Of a DNA stretch of 64,000 bases, positions 1-8,991 are shown one piece after another; positions within the stretch are counted from its first letter, which is position 1; each line of letters starts with the position of its first letter. The notes beneath the pieces were generated by a model. The model made no database searches, had not been told where the DNA came from, and saw only the letters and a program-made list of their open reading frames with translations. This DNA is from Mycobacterium aquaticum (GTDB taxonomy: Bacteria; Actinomycetota; Actinomycetes; Mycobacteriales; Mycobacteriaceae): NCBI RefSeq assembly GCF_002086485.1, contig NZ_MVHF01000043.1, forward strand, positions 1-64,000. Direction: 5' to 3'. Position numbers and translations under genes: made by a program.

Positions 1-107
1 TTTATGTGTTACCCCCCCCGCCGCCCGCCATGTGCCCGGGGCCGAAATGCTCCCCCCCCTCAAACAGTTCCGAAGTTTAGGCCGAAAAAAAGGGCGATTC
101 TCTGTCT

Positions 108-127
108 GCTCGCGAGAGTCCGCGAGC
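108..127 (-). terminator. hairpin after the small gene at 134-355
   Basis: A perfect 7-bp stem (GCTCGCG at 108-114, CGCGAGC at 121-127) with a 6-nt loop lies 7 bp beyond the stop codon of the minus-strand small gene. There is no U tract directly after it; a run of seven T (minus strand) comes about 13 bp further on. It is probably a weak or non-canonical mycobacterial terminator. Bases 1-107 otherwise show only C-rich low-complexity tracts and no gene. Confidence 0.45.
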
Positions 128-133
128 GAAAAA

Positions 134-355
134 TCAGCCGGCGTTCTCCAGTGCCACCAGAGCGGCGGCGACGGCGAAGAACTTGTTGGCGCCCAGCTGG
201 CGCACGGTCTTGATGTTGAACGCTTCCTCAAGGTGTTTGGCGTCGGCGTCGGTCACGCCGGCCAGCGCCGCGGGCGACGCATCCAGGATTTCCTTGAGGC
301 TCTTCTCCTCATAGGCCTTGTCGAGCGATTTGGCCAGATCAACCGAGACTGCCAT
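134..355 (-). CDS. small helical protein of unknown function (73 aa)
   Basis: This encodes a 73-residue acidic, alanine-rich, probably all-helical protein with no signal peptide or membrane segment. The central part (residues about 18-55, SLKEILDASP... LEEAFNIKTVRQLG) resembles a helix-hairpin-helix arrangement of the kind seen in small DNA-binding or scaffold domains, but no family can be named with confidence. The start is fixed by a good ribosome site (GGGAGAAA) 4 nt before the ATG. It lies downstream of the aldehyde dehydrogenase on the same strand with a 97-bp gap, so it may be co-transcribed with it. It is real by coding character and ribosome site; its function is unknown. Confidence 0.75.
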   Translation of the reverse strand: MAVSVDLAKSLDKAYEEKSLKEILDASPAALAGVTDADAKHLEEAFNIKTVRQLGANKFFAVAAALVALENAG

Positions 356-452
356 CGGGTTTCTCCCTAGGGTCGTTTGCTACAGATCGTCGAACGGGCG
401 CCACCGTAGCCGGGCAACCTGGACATCGCCTGCCAGTTTCCTGGCAGGGTCA

Positions 453-1937
453 CTACTCGGGTGTGTAACCGAACGGCAGCAGCACGCTCTTGGCCTGGCA
501 GTACGCCTCGATGCCCTCCGGGCCGTTCTCCCGGCCGATGCCTGAATTCTTGTATCCGCCGAACGGCGCGCCCGGGTCGAAGGCGTACATGTTCACGCCG
601 TAGGTGCCCGTGCGGATCTTGCTGGCGATCTCCATCGCCTTCGGGATGTTCGTCGTGTACACGCTGCCTGCCAGCCCGTAGACCGAGTCGTTGGCGATGC
701 GGATGGCGTCCTCCTCGGTGTCGAACGGGATCACCACCAGCACCGGACCGAAGATCTCCTCCTGGGCGATGGTCATCGCGTTGTCGACGTCGGCGAACAC
801 CGTCGGCTGCACGAACCAGCCCGAATCCAGGCCCTCCGGCCTGCCGCCGCCCGTGACGATACGAGCGCCTTCCTCGACACCCTTCTGGATGTAGCCCTCG
901 ACCCGGTCGCGCTGCTTCTCGCTGATCAGCGGGCCGATCATGGCTGCCGGGTCGTCCGGCAGGCCGACCTTCATGGCCGCCACGCCCGCGGACACCTTCT
1001 CGACGACCTCGTCGTAACGCGACCGCGGTGCCAGGATGCGGGTTTGCCCCACGCAGGCCTGCCCGCAGTTCATGAGGCCAGAGAAGATGAGCATCGGCAG
1101 CGTCGAGTCCAGGTCGGCATCCTCCAGGATGATGGCCGCGGACTTGCCGCCGAGTTCCAGCGTGCACGGCTTGAGCCGTTCGGCGGCGACCTTGCCGATC
1201 TCCTTCCCGACGGCGCTGGAGCCGGTGAAGGTGAACTTGTCGATCTCGGGATTGGCGATCAGCGCGCGGCCGGTGTCCGGGCCACCCGGGACGACAGACA
1301 GCACGCCTTCGGGCAGTCCGGCCTCGGCGAACGCCCGGGCCATCGCGAAGACCGACAGCGGCGTCTCGGCGGCCGGCTTCAGCACGACCGTACAACCGGC
1401 CAGTAGCGCCGGGCCGAGCTTGTTGGCGGCCAAGAAGAACGGGACGTTCCAGGCCGCGACCGCGGCGACGACGCCGATCGGTTCCCGGGTCACCAGGGTC
1501 TGGCCGTAGATGCCGTCGCGGATCTCGCTCCAGCTGAATTTGTCGACCGCAGACGTGGCGTAGTAGTTGAACGACGACATCGCCGCGCCGTACTGCATCA
1601 TGTCGACGATGCTGGCGGGCTGACCGGTCTCGGCGGCCAGCAGGAACTTCAGTTCGTCGGCGCGCTCTTCCAGGATCTTCACCGCGCGAGCGAGGATCGC
1701 GGCCCGCTCGGCCGGTTTCATCGTGGGCCAAGGGCCCTCGTCGAACGCGGTGCGGGCAGCGGCGCATGCGGCGTCCACATCGGCCTGGGTGGCCAGCGGT
1801 ACCTTGCCGACCAGCTCACCGGTGGCGGGGGAGTGCACCTCGATCACCTCGGCCGTGGCCGGCTCGACCCACTGGCCGCCGATGAACAGCTTGTCCCACT
1901 CGGTCTGAAACGCGGTCGCGGATGAGCTCTGTGTCAT
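453..1937 (-). CDS. NAD(P)-dependent aldehyde dehydrogenase (Rv0223c-like)
   Basis: A cytosolic ALDH-superfamily enzyme that oxidises an aldehyde to the acid; the substrate is unknown. Seen in the protein: PWNVPFF (cofactor-binding region), the LELGGKS motif with catalytic Glu, NCGQACVGQ with the catalytic Cys, and EEIFGPV near the C-terminus. From the chosen ATG at 1937 it has 494 residues, normal for the family. A longer frame from 1976 is open, but TAATGT (a TANNNT -10 box) lies 7 nt before the 1937 ATG, which suggests a leaderless mRNA starting there. Gene order (methyltransferase, then glycosyltransferase) matches Rv0223c-Rv0225 of M. tuberculosis. Confidence 0.9.
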   Translation of the reverse strand: MTQSSSATAFQTEWDKLFIGGQWVEPATAEVIEVHSPATGELVGKVPLATQADVDAACAAARTAFDEGPWPTMKPAERAAILARAVKILEERADELKFLLAAETGQPASIVDMMQYGAAMSSFNYYATSAVDKFSWSEIRDGIYGQTLVTREPIGVVAAVAAWNVPFFLAANKLGPALLAGCTVVLKPAAETPLSVFAMARAFAEAGLPEGVLSVVPGGPDTGRALIANPEIDKFTFTGSSAVGKEIGKVAAERLKPCTLELGGKSAAIILEDADLDSTLPMLIFSGLMNCGQACVGQTRILAPRSRYDEVVEKVSAGVAAMKVGLPDDPAAMIGPLISEKQRDRVEGYIQKGVEEGARIVTGGGRPEGLDSGWFVQPTVFADVDNAMTIAQEEIFGPVLVVIPFDTEEDAIRIANDSVYGLAGSVYTTNIPKAMEIASKIRTGTYGVNMYAFDPGAPFGGYKNSGIGRENGPEGIEAYCQAKSVLLPFGYTPE

Positions 1938-1944
1938 GGAGGTC

Positions 1945-1950
1945 ACATTA
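1945..1950 (-). promoter_or_regulatory. -10 box TAATGT of the aldehyde dehydrogenase gene
   Basis: On the minus strand TAATGT fits the mycobacterial TANNNT -10 consensus and ends 7 nt before ATG 1937, the spacing expected when transcription begins at the start codon. There is no Shine-Dalgarno sequence between it and the ATG, which supports leaderless translation. Confidence 0.5.
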
Positions 1951-1994
1951 CCCAGTTTCGGGAAAAACGAGAACATGTTCCAATCGGTGGATTC

Positions 1995-2756
1995 TCAGGG
2001 CTGCAGAACCAGCACCAGATTGCTCACCAGAAACTCTCGCAGCCGCGGTACCGACGTCATCCACCAGGCCCATCGTGGGTGGTAGCGGGGGAATGCGGCG
2101 ACCAACGCCCCTGTGCTGGCCGCCCACTGCAGCCCGTCGGCGGCGGATACTGCGAACAACGACGACCCGTAGTCGTTCTTGGGCCGGTGGCCGTGTTTGC
2201 GGGTGTACCTCTCCGCGGCACGGGCCCCGCCGAGATAGTGCGTCAGCCCCATCTCGTGACCACCGAATGGACCGAGCCACACCGTGTAGGACAGCACCAC
2301 CAACCCGCCCGGCCGGGTCACCCGCAGCATCTCGTTGCCCAACAGCCACGGTTGCGGCACATGCTCGGCCACATTGGAGGACAGGCAGATGTCCACGCTG
2401 CCGTCGGCGAAGGGCAGCGCCATCCCGGACGCACGCACGAACACACCGCCGTCGGCGTCCCCCGCGGGACCAGCATGCATTTCGCGGGGATCGGGTTCGA
2501 CGCCGACGTAGTGCATCCTCGCGGCGTCGAACGCGGAGGCGAAGTAACCGGGCCCACCGCCGACGTCGACCACGGTCCGTCCTGCAGCGAGCTCACCGGT
2601 GCAACCGGTCCACAGATCGGTGACCATCGCGACCGTGTCCTCGGCCAGTGCGCCGTAGAACCTGGCCGGGTCGCTCTGCTCGAAGCGGAACTCGCTGAGC
2701 AGACGTACCGAGCGCCGCAGGCCGGCCCGGCGGGCAAAGAGTGCGGTGGGCTGCAC
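1995..2756 (-). CDS. SAM-dependent methyltransferase (Rv0224c-like)
   Basis: A 253-residue class I methyltransferase. The SAM-binding motif I is VVDVGGGPGYF (about residues 61-71), followed by the acidic end of strand beta2 (GVEPD) and a motif resembling post I (DICLSSNVAEHV). The substrate is unknown. The start is GTG at 2756, only 33 bp from the divergent glycosyltransferase, so the two genes share a very short promoter region. Its place next to the glycosyltransferase and the envelope genes that follow matches Rv0224c. A role in modifying a cell-envelope glycolipid is an inference from context. Confidence 0.85.
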   Translation of the reverse strand: MQPTALFARRAGLRRSVRLLSEFRFEQSDPARFYGALAEDTVAMVTDLWTGCTGELAAGRTVVDVGGGPGYFASAFDAARMHYVGVEPDPREMHAGPAGDADGGVFVRASGMALPFADGSVDICLSSNVAEHVPQPWLLGNEMLRVTRPGGLVVLSYTVWLGPFGGHEMGLTHYLGGARAAERYTRKHGHRPKNDYGSSLFAVSAADGLQWAASTGALVAAFPRYHPRWAWWMTSVPRLREFLVSNLVLVLQP

Positions 2757-2789
2757 CCGCCCAAACTACTCACCGGTACGCTCGACACG

Positions 2790-3950
2790 ATGTCTGACCG
2801 TCCTGTCCGTTCTGTGCTCCTGCTGTGCTGGCGGGACACCGGACACCCACAAGGCGGTGGCAGCGAGGCCTACGTGCAGCGCATCGGCGCATACCTGGCC
2901 GCCCACGGTGTCGACGTCACATTGCGCACCGCCCGCTACCCGGGTGCGCCGCGCAACGAGGTCGTCGACGGCGTGCGGATCAGCCGCGCCGGCGGCCCCT
3001 ACACGGTGTACATCTGGGCGGGATTGGCGATGGTGCTGGCGCGTATCGGTCTGGGACCGCTGCGACGGGTCCGGCCCGACGTCGTCGTCGATACCCAGAA
3101 CGGCCTGCCGTTCCTGGCCCGCCTGGCCTTCGGCCGCCGGGTGGCGGTGCTGGTACACCACTGCCACCGCGAGCTGTGGCCGGTCGCGGGGCCGGTGATG
3201 GGCCGGATCGGGTGGTTCGTCGAATCGCGGCTGTCGCCGCGGCTGCACCGCCGCAATCAGTACGTCACGGTGTCGCTGCCCTCGGCGCGCGACCTCAACG
3301 AACTCGGTGTGGATTCCGGCCGAATTGCTGTGGTGCGCAACGGTCTTGACGAGGCTCCCGCGCAGAGTCTGGAATTGCCCCGCTCGGCCACCCCGCGCGT
3401 GGTGGTGTTGTCGCGGCTGGTGCCGCACAAGCAGATCGAGGATGCGCTGGAGGCGGTCGCGACCCTGCGGGCCGACATCCCGGACCTGCACCTGGACATC
3501 CTCGGCGGGGGCTGGTGGCAGCAGCGGCTGGTCGAGCATGCCGAGTTGCTCGGTATCGCCGACGCCGTGACATTCCACGGCCATGTCGATGACATGACCA
3601 AACACCTTGTGCTGCAACAGAGTTGGGTACACGTGCTGCCGTCCCGCAAAGAGGGCTGGGGACTTGCGGTGACCGAAGCGGCCCAGCACGGCGTGCCGAC
3701 CATCGGCTACCGGGCCTCGGGCGGGCTGACCGACTCGATCGTCGACGGGGTGACCGGGTTGCTGGTCGAGGATCGGGACGGCCTGGTCGCCGGGCTCGGC
3801 CAGTTGCTCAGCGACGGTGTGCTGCGCGTGCAGCTGGGCAGCAAGGCGCAGGCCCGCAGCGACGAATTCTCCTGGGCGCAGAGCGCCGACGCGATGCGCA
3901 CGGTGCTCGAGTCGGTGCACGACGGGCGCTACATCAACGGCCTGGTGTAG
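2790..3950 (+). CDS. GT4-type glycosyltransferase (Rv0225-like)
   Basis: A 386-residue GT-B glycosyltransferase, probably cytosolic and using a nucleotide-sugar donor. The N-terminal half begins with the VLLLCWRD strand and the Gly-rich turn QGGGSEAYV typical of GT4. The C-terminal half holds VVVLSRLVPHK (donor domain start) and the ExxG..xxEA signature (PSRKEGWGLAVTEAAQHG). The frame is open far upstream of 2790, but coding similarity starts at MSDRPVRS and the opposite gene occupies the upstream DNA, so ATG 2790 is chosen. Divergent from the methyltransferase. The acceptor is unknown; context suggests a mannose-containing envelope lipid. Confidence 0.88.
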   Translation: MSDRPVRSVLLLCWRDTGHPQGGGSEAYVQRIGAYLAAHGVDVTLRTARYPGAPRNEVVDGVRISRAGGPYTVYIWAGLAMVLARIGLGPLRRVRPDVVVDTQNGLPFLARLAFGRRVAVLVHHCHRELWPVAGPVMGRIGWFVESRLSPRLHRRNQYVTVSLPSARDLNELGVDSGRIAVVRNGLDEAPAQSLELPRSATPRVVVLSRLVPHKQIEDALEAVATLRADIPDLHLDILGGGWWQQRLVEHAELLGIADAVTFHGHVDDMTKHLVLQQSWVHVLPSRKEGWGLAVTEAAQHGVPTIGYRASGGLTDSIVDGVTGLLVEDRDGLVAGLGQLLSDGVLRVQLGSKAQARSDEFSWAQSADAMRTVLESVHDGRYINGLV

Positions 3951-4028
3951 TCGGCGTCTACCCGAACGCCACGGCGGGGTAATCCGGCGGCGATGTCCGC
4001 TGGACGGCAGCCGTAGATGACGCACGCA

Positions 4029-4055
4029 ATGCCCTCGGGTACCGGTGTCGGGCAT
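4029..4055 (-). terminator. weak hairpin between convergent genes
   Basis: ATGCCC (4029-4034) pairs with GGGCAT (4050-4055), with a nested CGG/CCG pair inside, directly at the end of the minus-strand methyltransferase. There is no T tract. The stem is short, so this is a tentative call. Confidence 0.25.
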
Positions 4056-5140
4056 CAGGGTTTGACCGCTTCGATCAGGTCGTGCGGGAGAGCGTGGCGC
4101 ACTGCGCCGGTGGGGTGCAATCCCGCATCGGCCAGCAGGGCGGTGAGTTCGTCGGCCGAACGTTGCCGGCCACCATCGGTCAGGGCCAGCATCAACAGAT
4201 CGGCGAAGGGCGCCAAAGGACTTGGTGTAGCGGGCTGTTGGAGGACCTCGACGAGGACGAGCCGGCCCCCGCTGGGCATGGCCGCGGCCACGGTGCTCAG
4301 GATCTTGCGGCAGTGTTCGTCGTCCCAATCGTGCAGGACGTCCTTGAGCAGGTAGACGTCGGCCGTTGCGGGGATCGTGCCGAACATGTCGCCAACCACC
4401 GCATCGATCCGGTCGGCGAGTCCGCGTGTCCGCAAGAAGGTGTGGGCTCGGGCGATGACGTCCGGGCTTTCGACGAGCACGCCGCGTAAACCGGTGGATG
4501 AGCTGACGATCTCCGCCACGAGCGTGCCGACACCGCCTGCGACATCACAGACCACGCCGTGATCCGGCCACGGGTATGCGGCGGCGATGATGTCGGCGCT
4601 GAGGGTGGTGCCCCGGCGCATCGCTTCGTCGAACACGCGGGCATCGGCGGGGTGCGTGTCGAACCAGTCCCATATCGACATGCCGTGCACGGCCACAAAC
4701 GCGCTTCGGCCGGTTCGCACGGTGTCGGCCAAACCCGTCCACGCCTGGGTTTGCACGCGCGACCCGTGGGCCATGACCCATTCCCGCATCGAGTGCGGAT
4801 GGTCCGAGCTCAGCCGCCGCCCGGTGCGGGTCAGCGTCACGGTCCCCCTGCGGCGGTTCATCCGGCACAACCCGCAGGTCGATGCGGTCCGCAGCAGGCG
4901 GTGGGTGGCGTCGGCGTCGGTGCCGAGCCGCGCGGCGATCTGCGCCGCGGTGTACGCACGGTCACCGACGACGTCGGCGATGCCCAGTTCGGCGAAAGCC
5001 GTCGCGACCTGGGTGACGCCCGTGCACGTGCTGATGTCGTTGACGGCGACCTCCGGCGGTACCAGGGCATCGGCGATCTGCTTGAGTCGTCGGCGAGCGG
5101 CCAGCATGGTCAGGACGACGCGGCGGGGAGGGAGTGCCAT
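4055..5140 (-). CDS. O-methyltransferase with winged-helix dimerisation domain
   Basis: A 361-residue member of the plant/bacterial small-molecule O-methyltransferase family (COMT-like). Residues about 20-100 form the winged-helix dimerisation domain; the SAM site is VVCDVAGGVGTL, and LKDVLHDWDDEHC carries the usual catalytic-region His-Asp pair. ATG 5140 is chosen because AGGTGG precedes it; two longer in-frame starts (up to 5323) would run into the divergent regulator. It is not part of the Rv0223c-Rv0228 backbone and sits with the large regulator and a dehydrogenase remnant, so it is likely an accessory insertion. The substrate is unknown. A second family member lies at 43583-44671. Confidence 0.85.
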   Translation of the reverse strand: MALPPRRVVLTMLAARRRLKQIADALVPPEVAVNDISTCTGVTQVATAFAELGIADVVGDRAYTAAQIAARLGTDADATHRLLRTASTCGLCRMNRRRGTVTLTRTGRRLSSDHPHSMREWVMAHGSRVQTQAWTGLADTVRTGRSAFVAVHGMSIWDWFDTHPADARVFDEAMRRGTTLSADIIAAAYPWPDHGVVCDVAGGVGTLVAEIVSSSTGLRGVLVESPDVIARAHTFLRTRGLADRIDAVVGDMFGTIPATADVYLLKDVLHDWDDEHCRKILSTVAAAMPSGGRLVLVEVLQQPATPSPLAPFADLLMLALTDGGRQRSADELTALLADAGLHPTGAVRHALPHDLIEAVKP

Positions 5141-5321
5141 GGGATTGACCACCTGTCTGTTCTCGGGAATGTGACTGATGTCGAGTTCAGGATCGGGGGC
5201 TGCGGCGCAGAGATCGTCGGTCAAAGGACGTAAATCTCGGCCATCTGCGTCGTAGCTGGCGGCGCAATGTACGACCATGTGCCGATGTTTCTCGACGCCG
5301 ACCTGGCACAAGCTGGTTAGC

Positions 5322-8300
5322 ATGAGCGAGATTGACCCGCTGAACTGGAGCGATCCGGGTGTGACTGAGCTTGTGCCGACAGGAACGGTGACGCTGTTGC
5401 TGGCCGACGTCGAGGGTTCGACGCAGTTGTGGCAGACCCGTCCTCAGGACATGACCGCCGCGTTTGCGCAATTGGACACGACGCTCGCCGACTTGGTGGA
5501 AGCGCACCGCGGTGTGCGTCCGATCGAGCAGGGCGAGGGCGACAGCTTCGTGGTCGCATTCAATCGTGCGTCGGACGCCGTTGCCTGTGCGTTGGCGTTG
5601 CAGCGGGCACCGTTGTCGCCGATCCGGCTTCGGATCGGCATCCACACCGGTGAGGTACAGCTGCGGGACGAGGGTAATTACATCGGCCCGACGATCAACA
5701 GAACTGGGCGACTGCGGGACCTCGCGCATGGCGGCCAGACCGTCCTGTCGGCCACCACATCCGATCTGGTCGCCGAGCGGCTTCCTCACGATGCCTGGTT
5801 GGCCGACCTCGGCATACACCGCGTACGCGACCTGCCCCGCCCGGAGTGCGTCACGCAACTGTGCCATCCCGATCTGCACAACGATTTCCCTCCGCTGCGG
5901 ACCGGGGAAGCGCTTGGGGCGCAGCATCTTCCGGCGCCGATGACGACTTTCGTCGGCCGCGAGGTGCAGATGGCCGAGGTGCGGGGTCTGGTCGGGCGGG
6001 ACCGGCTGGTCACCCTGACGGGAGCGGGTGGCATCGGTAAGACCCGCTTGGCGGTACGGATCGCGACTCAGATGACGGCCGAGTTCGGCGACGGCGTGTG
6101 GTACGTCGATCTGGCGCCGATCAACGACCCGGCGCTGGTACCCGTTGCCGCCGCCCGTGCACTGGATCTACCCGACCAACCTGGTCGCACCTCGACCGAC
6201 ACCGCCATGAGCTTCATCGGTGATCGACACATGTTGATCGTGCTGGACAACTGCGAACATCTTCTCGATGCGGCCGCTGTGCTGACGACCACGCTGCTCG
6301 GAAGATGTTCTGCCTTGACAGTTTTGGCAACCAGTCGGGAGCCGCTGGGGGTACCGGGTGAGGCAGTATGGCGGGTGCCTCCGCTGTCGCTGGCCGATGA
6401 GGCGATCGAGTTGTTCGCCGACCGTGCTCGGCACGTCCGCAGTGATTTCGCCATTTCCGCCGACAGCGCCGACCTGGTGCAGGAGATCTGCCGTCGACTC
6501 GACGGTATGCCGTTGGCTCTCGAACTGGCGGCGGCGCGAGTGCGGGCCTTGTCGCTGCGCGATATTCGCGACAGCCTCCACGACCGCTTCCGTCTCCTCA
6601 CCGGTGGCGCACGCAGTGCTGTGCGCCGTCAGCAGACCCTGCGCGCCTCCGTCGACTGGTCACATGCCCTGCTGACGGAACCCGAGCGCGTCATGTTCCG
6701 GCGACTTGCGGTGTTCTTCGGTGGGTTCGACCTACCGGCCGCCCAGGCTGTCGCCGGCGCCGGCGATCTTCACCGGCACCAGATCCTCGACCTGCTGACA
6801 CTGCTCATCGACAAGTCTCTCGTGGTGGCCGAAAACTCTGGGGGCCACACGCGATACCGACTGATGGAAACCATCCGGCAGTATGCCCAGGAAAAGCTCG
6901 GCGAATCCGGCGAGGCGGACCAGGTCCGGGACCGCCACCGCGACTACTACACGGGCACGGTGGAATCGTTGGACGCGGCGATCTCGGCCGCGCACCAGCG
7001 GCCGGTCGAGCAAGCCGAAACCGAGATCGACAATCTACGAGCTGCTTTCGCGTGGAGTCGCGAGAACGGTGACACCGAGTCCGCCATGCTGCTGGTGTGC
7101 TCCCTGCAGCCGTTGTGGCTGTCCCGCGGGCGCATCATGGAGGGCCTGTCGTGGTTCGGCGCAGTCCACGACGATGCCGGCCACCCCGCGGTCGAGGTCA
7201 GCGCGGCGGCCCGTGCGCGTGCATTCGCCGACCAAGGGGTGCTCATGGCGGTGATCTCCGCACCCAACGACCCGGTGCAGCTCGGACACGCGTTGCGCAC
7301 CGCGCGAGAGGTCGGCGAACCTGGCCTGCTGCTGCGGGTACTCCTCGCCTGCGGAGGCACCGCTGTCTTCGATTCGGACGTGGCGCGCCCGTACCTCACC
7401 GAGGCGCTCGCCCTGGCCCGCGCGTCAGGCGACGTGTGGAGGTTGAGCCAAGTCTTGTGGTGGCAGGCTTTCGTGGCGATCATCGCAGGCGAACCACATG
7501 CAGCACTCGAAGCCGGCGCCGAGGGGTTTCGGCTCGCCGATGAGATCGGAGACCAGTTCATTTCCCGGATGTGCCGGTTCTGGGGGATCGGCACAGCCCT
7601 CCTTGAGCAAGGGGATCTCGCCGCAGCGGCGGAACAGTTTCGCGGACTGCTCGCCGAGGCCGAGACGGCGCGTGATCCGTTCGGTCAGCTCGCCGCACTG
7701 ACCCACCTTGCCCATACGTTGGCGCACTCAGGCGACATCGACGCGGCACAGGCGGCGGCTGCCCGCGCCGTCAAACTCGGCGGCGAATTCGGCGGATTCG
7801 TCGAGGGTCTCGGCTATTCGCAGCTGGCCCGCGCAGCGTTGGCCGCGGGCGACGTCGCGGCGGCCACCGAAGCCAGTGAGCTGGCCTGCCAACGGATGCG
7901 CGATATTCGAATTCCGGGGGCCAATGTGAACCCGATCGCCGAAATTGCCTTCGCCCGTGGTGATCTCAGCGCCGCGAGACGCAACGGAGATGAAACAGTG
8001 GCGCTGACGCGGGGCGTAAACCAGGCAGTCGCGTTGGTGGTCCGCGCTCGTGTGGCCCGTGCCCAGGGCGAACCCGGTCAGGCTGAACGCGACGCCCATC
8101 AGGCGCTCGCCGTCGCCATGACCGTCGACGCCCACCCGACGACACCGGAAGCCTTGGAGTGTCTGGCCGCCCTGGCCTGCGATGCGGAAAGCCACCGTGA
8201 AGCCGCCAGACTCTTCGCTGCCGCGGATACGCTGCGGCACGCTATGGGCGGGGTTCGGTTGAGCGTTTACGACGACGACCATCGGGCAGCGATTGCCGCG

Positions 8301-8630
8301 GTTCGTAACGCCTTGACCGACAACGAATTTGAGACTGCGTGGGCCGAGGGGGCGGCATTGTCCGCTGGTGAGGCGATCGCCTACGCGCAACGTGGCCGTG
8401 GCGAGCGTAAACGCCCGAGCAGCGGCTGGGAGTCGTTGACCCCGACGGAACGCGAGGTCGTTCGGCTCGTCAGCCAAGGACTCGGCAACAAGGACATCGC
8501 GACTCGGCTGTTCATCTCCCCGCGCACCGTGGCGACCCACCTCACCCATATCTACGCCAAACTCGGGCTCACCTCACGCGTACAACTCGCCCAGGAAGCC
8601 GCTCGCCACGCCGATCGTCGGTGTCGATGA
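5322..8630 (+). CDS. multidomain regulator: class III cyclase + NB-ARC-like ATPase + LuxR HTH
   Basis: A 1102-residue signalling protein. Residues about 15-190 are a class III nucleotide cyclase domain (metal-binding Asp in LLLADVEGSTQLW, GEGDSF, and GPTINRTGRL with Asn and Arg). An AAA/NB-ARC-type ATPase follows, with P-loop GAGGIGKT near residue 235 and Walker B LIVLDNCEH. A long helical repeat region (about 480-1000) leads to a C-terminal LuxR helix-turn-helix (LTPTEREVVRLV... ISPRTVATHL). This is the architecture of M. tuberculosis Rv0386, Rv1358 and Rv2488c. The usual substrate-determining Lys of the cyclase appears to be replaced (EQGEGD), as in Rv0386, so cyclase activity may be weak or altered. 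ATG 5322 is preferred over an upstream in-frame start at 5277. Confidence 0.88.
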   Translation: MSEIDPLNWSDPGVTELVPTGTVTLLLADVEGSTQLWQTRPQDMTAAFAQLDTTLADLVEAHRGVRPIEQGEGDSFVVAFNRASDAVACALALQRAPLSPIRLRIGIHTGEVQLRDEGNYIGPTINRTGRLRDLAHGGQTVLSATTSDLVAERLPHDAWLADLGIHRVRDLPRPECVTQLCHPDLHNDFPPLRTGEALGAQHLPAPMTTFVGREVQMAEVRGLVGRDRLVTLTGAGGIGKTRLAVRIATQMTAEFGDGVWYVDLAPINDPALVPVAAARALDLPDQPGRTSTDTAMSFIGDRHMLIVLDNCEHLLDAAAVLTTTLLGRCSALTVLATSREPLGVPGEAVWRVPPLSLADEAIELFADRARHVRSDFAISADSADLVQEICRRLDGMPLALELAAARVRALSLRDIRDSLHDRFRLLTGGARSAVRRQQTLRASVDWSHALLTEPERVMFRRLAVFFGGFDLPAAQAVAGAGDLHRHQILDLLTLLIDKSLVVAENSGGHTRYRLMETIRQYAQEKLGESGEADQVRDRHRDYYTGTVESLDAAISAAHQRPVEQAETEIDNLRAAFAWSRENGDTESAMLLVCSLQPLWLSRGRIMEGLSWFGAVHDDAGHPAVEVSAAARARAFADQGVLMAVISAPNDPVQLGHALRTAREVGEPGLLLRVLLACGGTAVFDSDVARPYLTEALALARASGDVWRLSQVLWWQAFVAIIAGEPHAALEAGAEGFRLADEIGDQFISRMCRFWGIGTALLEQGDLAAAAEQFRGLLAEAETARDPFGQLAALTHLAHTLAHSGDIDAAQAAAARAVKLGGEFGGFVEGLGYSQLARAALAAGDVAAATEASELACQRMRDIRIPGANVNPIAEIAFARGDLSAARRNGDETVALTRGVNQAVALVVRARVARAQGEPGQAERDAHQALAVAMTVDAHPTTPEALECLAALACDAESHREAARLFAAADTLRHAMGGVRLSVYDDDHRAAIAAVRNALTDNEFETAWAEGAALSAGEAIAYAQRGRGERKRPSSGWESLTPTEREVVRLVSQGLGNKDIATRLFISPRTVATHLTHIYAKLGLTSRVQLAQEAARHADRRCR

Positions 8631-8688
8631 TCCACTCACCGGGACGGCGGACCCGTCGCGCGGTCAACCGTCCCTACCGTCAGCTGAC

Positions 8689-8985
8689 TTCACAGGCGAT
8701 GGTGCTGGATGCGTTCGGCGGGCCCGAGGTGGGCGAAGGCGTGACTGGTCTGTCCGTCGGTGATCGCGTGCTCACGGCGTCCAACACGGGCCGCGGGGAG
8801 CGCGGCACTCACGCCGAGACGTGACTTCCGACCGGGAACGCGTGGTCAGGTTGCCCGACTCGGTCCGGCTCGCCGAGGCTGCGGCGATGCCGACGGCCGG
8901 CTGCACCTGCTGGGAGGCGCTGTTCGACGTAGACCCGGGGCAGCTGGGCACGCAACAGGTCGCCGGGCACCCGAAATCACGGTGA
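8689..8985 (+). pseudogene. remnant of a zinc-type alcohol dehydrogenase/quinone oxidoreductase
   Basis: Two short pieces of one MDR-superfamily enzyme remain in different frames. The first (8689-8823) reads QAMVLDAFGGPEV and then GLSVGDRVLTA, so most of the catalytic domain between them is deleted, and it ends at TGA. After a frameshift the second (8820-8985) reads RVVRLPDSVRLAEAAAMPTA and WEALFDVDPGQLG, the segment just before the Rossmann fold, and then stops. The NAD-binding half is gone. The fragment lies 58 bp downstream of the large regulator and abuts the end of the minus-strand membrane protein. It is decayed and not expected to be functional. Confidence 0.75.
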
Positions 8986-8991
8986 GCTGGG

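Noticed and set aside
1..60. C-rich tracts at the left edge
   Set aside because: Simple homopolymer runs near the window edge with no visible gene or paired structure; nothing to support a function.
1971..1980. Palindrome GAACATGTTC upstream of the first aldehyde dehydrogenase, considered as an SOS box
   Set aside because: The mycobacterial LexA site needs GAAC and GTTC separated by 4 bp with flanking TC/GA; here the spacer is 2 bp and the flanks do not match.
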